Assembly (NCBI GenBank): GCA_015494245.1
Contig: WGBN01000031.1
Coordinates: 1-6,261 of the forward strand
DNA from: Saprospiraceae bacterium
GTDB taxonomy: Bacteria > Bacteroidota > Bacteroidia > Chitinophagales > Saprospiraceae
DNA: 6,261 nt
Direction: 5' to 3'
In this document: positions 4,311-6,261 of the stretch, in pieces
Numbering within the stretch: the stretch's first letter is position 1
How the letters are laid out: every line of letters starts with the position of its first letter
Notes under the pieces: model-generated
Told to the model about the DNA's origin: nothing
The model's database searches: none
Seen by the model: the letters and a program-made list of their open reading frames with translations, nothing else
Made by a program: the position numbers and the translations under genes

Positions 4311-6261
4311 AATATTGCTTCAAAAACTAACTTATCTTTCTTCACTTTGGCCAGAATTTGCGTGCCCGGTTTAAAACGCTGTGCAATGATGTCGCGGGAA
4401 AGCTCGTCAATCAATTCGCGCTGCAAGACCCGCTTGAGAGGCCTGGCGCCAAATTGAGGGTTATAGCCACGCTCCACCAAAAAGTCTGTGGCTTCGTCTG
4501 AGAGCTGAATGCTCAATTCCTTATCGGCCAGATACTTTTCGACCTTGTGCATCAACAAGCCGAGGATTTTTTTGATCTCTTCTTTAGTCAGTGGCAAGAA
4601 CATGATGCGCTCGTCAATGCGATTGATGAACTCCGGCCGCAGGTTTTCCTTGAGGCGGTTAAAGACTTCTTCTTTGGTCGTGGCAATGATTTCTGCGCGA
4701 TGCTTCTCGCCCAGGGCCTCCAGGTCCTCAAAATTTTCGAGGATGATGTCGGAGCCCATGTTGGAGGTCATGATGATAATGGTGTTTTTGAAGTTGGCCT
4801 CTCGCCCGCGATTATCAGTGAGGCGGCCATCGTCCAGCACTTGCAAAAGGATGTTGAAGACATCCTGATGGGCTTTTTCAATTTCATCTAACAGAACGAT
4901 GCTGTAAGGTTTGCGCCGCACGGCCTCGGTCAATTGCCCGCCTTCGTCATAGCCCACATAGCCGGGAGGAGCTCCCACGAGGCGCGAAACGCTGTGGCGC
5001 TCCATATACTCACTCATATCTATGCGGGTGATGGCTTTTTCATCGTCGAAGAGCACTTCGGCCAGGGCTTTAGCCAATTCTGTTTTCCCCACGCCCGTAG
5101 GGCCGAGGAAGATGAAGGAGCCGATAGGCCGGTTGCGGTCCTGCATACCCGCCCGCGCACGGCGCACGGCATTGGCCACTGCGCGAATGGCTTCGTCCTG
5201 ACCAATCACGCGGCGATGGAGGTATTCTTCGAGATGCAGCAGTTTTTCCCGCTCACTTTGCAGCATGCGCGCCACGGGAATGCCCGTCCACTGTGCCACC
5301 ACCTCGGCAATGTCATTGGCCGTAACGGAGTCGGCAGTGAGGCGCTTTTCTTCGGGCAAGTCGTGGAATTTTTTTTCGGCTTTTTTCAATTCCTCTTCCA
5401 GCTTGGGCAGTTCTCCATAACGTATGCGGGCGACCTCTTCAAATTTGCTGCTGCGCTCGGCGCGGGCAGCCTGGTGCTGCAATTTTTCAATCTTTTTCTT
5501 CAAGGACTGAATGTGGTCCATCAGTTCTTTTTCCTGCTCCCACACGGCCATCAGGGCATCTCGCCGTTCTCTCAAATTGGCGATTTCTTTGTCCATGGCA
5601 GCCAGTTCCTTTTGGGAAGCAGCTGTATTGGAGCCCTCTGTTTTGAGCATCTCGCGCTCGACTTTGAGTTGGTCCAACTTGCGGCTGAGGGCATCTATTT
5701 CGCCGGGCTCTGAATCCAGTTCCATTCGCAATTTGGCGGCAGCCTCATCAATCAGATCGAAGGCCTTGTCAGGCAGGTAGCGATCTGTGATATAGCGGTG
5801 CGAAAGCTCCGCAGCAGCGACCAGGGCTTCGTCCAGGATTTCTATTTTGTGATAAATTTCGTAGCGGTCCTGTAGCCCTCGCAAAATGGAGATCGTCTCC
5901 TGCACGGAAGGCTCATCAATGACTACCGTTTGAAAGCGCCGCACCAAGGCTTTGTCTTTTTCAAAATATTTTTGGTACTCATCTAAGGTTGTGGCACCTA
6001 TGGTGCGCAACTCGCCACGCGCCAATGCCGGTTTTAAAATGTTGGCAGCATCCACCCCTCCCTGGCTGGCGCCGGCGCCCACGAGCGTATGGATTTCATC
6101 TATGAAGAGGATGATCTCCCCACTGCTGGCTGCCACTTCCTTGATGATGGCCTTTAGGCGCTCTTCAAATTCGCCCTTAAATTTGGCACCTGCAATGAGC
6201 GCTGCCATATCTAAGGTGTAGATGGTTTTGTCGCGCAGATTCGCAGGTACATCTTTGTTGA
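4307..6261 (-). CDS. clpB: ATP-dependent disaggregase ClpB (partial, N-terminus off the right edge)
   Basis: ClpB is a hexameric cytoplasmic AAA+ machine that, with DnaK, threads aggregated proteins through its pore after heat stress. The frame stays open to the right edge, giving 650 complete codons. By comparison with E. coli ClpB about 225 N-terminal residues, including the first Walker A, lie outside. Numbering from the Met at 6208: pore loop 1 is AKFKGEFEER (8-17), Walker B of domain 1 is ILFIDEIHT (33-41), arginine fingers are Arg90-Arg91, and a charged coiled-coil middle domain covers about 165-295. Domain 2 has Walker A GPTGVGKT (369-376), pore loop GYVGYDEGG (416-424), Walker B IVLLDE (437-442), sensor 1 TSNMGSD (481-487), arginine finger Arg530 and sensor 2 GARPLKR (587-593). 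The long middle domain separates it from ClpA and ClpC. The promoter is not visible. No defect is seen in the part present. Confidence 0.97.
   Translation of the reverse strand, partial: NKDVPANLRDKTIYTLDMAALIAGAKFKGEFEERLKAIIKEVAASSGEIILFIDEIHTLVGAGASQGGVDAANILKPALARGELRTIGATTLDEYQKYFEKDKALVRRFQTVVIDEPSVQETISILRGLQDRYEIYHKIEILDEALVAAAELSHRYITDRYLPDKAFDLIDEAAAKLRMELDSEPGEIDALSRKLDQLKVEREMLKTEGSNTAASQKELAAMDKEIANLRERRDALMAVWEQEKELMDHIQSLKKKIEKLQHQAARAERSSKFEEVARIRYGELPKLEEELKKAEKKFHDLPEEKRLTADSVTANDIAEVVAQWTGIPVARMLQSEREKLLHLEEYLHRRVIGQDEAIRAVANAVRRARAGMQDRNRPIGSFIFLGPTGVGKTELAKALAEVLFDDEKAITRIDMSEYMERHSVSRLVGAPPGYVGYDEGGQLTEAVRRKPYSIVLLDEIEKAHQDVFNILLQVLDDGRLTDNRGREANFKNTIIIMTSNMGSDIILENFEDLEALGEKHRAEIIATTKEEVFNRLKENLRPEFINRIDERIMFLPLTKEEIKKILGLLMHKVEKYLADKELSIQLSDEATDFLVERGYNPQFGARPLKRVLQRELIDELSRDIIAQRFKPGTQILAKVKKDKLVFEAIF

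Noticed and set aside
4299..4321. A possible terminator hairpin at the CLC/clpB junction (GAAG ... CTTC)
   Set aside because: The stem is only 4 bp with a 15-nt A/T-rich loop, which is not a credible intrinsic terminator.
4934..5713. A 259-codon plus-strand open frame opposite clpB, rich in Phe and Leu
   Set aside because: The Phe- and Leu-rich runs are the complement of Lys/Glu-rich coiled-coil codons in the ClpB middle domain. ClpB motifs on the other strand are unambiguous.
4307..6261. ClpC or ClpA as an alternative identity for the ClpB gene
   Set aside because: The long charged middle coiled coil between the two AAA+ domains and near-identity of the motif surroundings to ClpB rule these out. 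There is also no ClpP-binding IGF-type loop in domain 2.

Overview
The window looks like a chromosomal segment from a member of the Bacteroidota. The support is a TAnnTTTG-type -7 promoter element just before the first plus-strand gene, a beta-rich lipoprotein with an acidic stretch after the lipid-anchor cysteine, and protein wording in the CLC and ClpB genes typical of that phylum. Base composition is mid-range. A Saprospiraceae-like origin fits the lipoprotein style, but that is an inference from recall and not a database result. No tRNA, rRNA, CRISPR, insertion sequence or other mobile element is visible.

Layout: (1) Positions 1-948, minus strand: a partial secreted lipoprotein of unknown function whose 3' end runs off the left edge. 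(2) Positions 949-1101: a 153-bp divergent intergenic region with an imperfect inverted repeat and a promoter for the rightward genes. (3) Positions 1102-4310, plus strand: three genes that each overlap the next by 11 nt, namely rfbC/rmlC (dTDP-4-dehydrorhamnose 3,5-epimerase), rfbD/rmlD (dTDP-4-dehydrorhamnose reductase) and a CLC-family chloride channel or transporter with a C-terminal CBS pair. (4) Positions 4307-6261, minus strand: the C-terminal three quarters of the disaggregase ClpB, running off the right edge and converging on the CLC gene with a 4-bp overlap in which the two stop codons interlock.

Function: RmlC and RmlD catalyse the last two steps of dTDP-L-rhamnose synthesis, which supplies rhamnose for surface polysaccharide. 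RmlA and RmlB are not in the window. The CLC protein is an inner-membrane anion pathway. The overlapping frames imply co-transcription and probably translational coupling with rmlCD, although no biochemical link is known to me. ClpB is a housekeeping heat-shock ATPase and an unrelated convergent neighbour.

I do not see a clear undescribed system. The points most worth checking are the CLC protein's departures from the canonical ion-pathway motifs, the paired 11-nt overlaps joining a chloride channel to rhamnose genes, the almost leaderless rmlC promoter, and the atypical lipobox of the lipoprotein.
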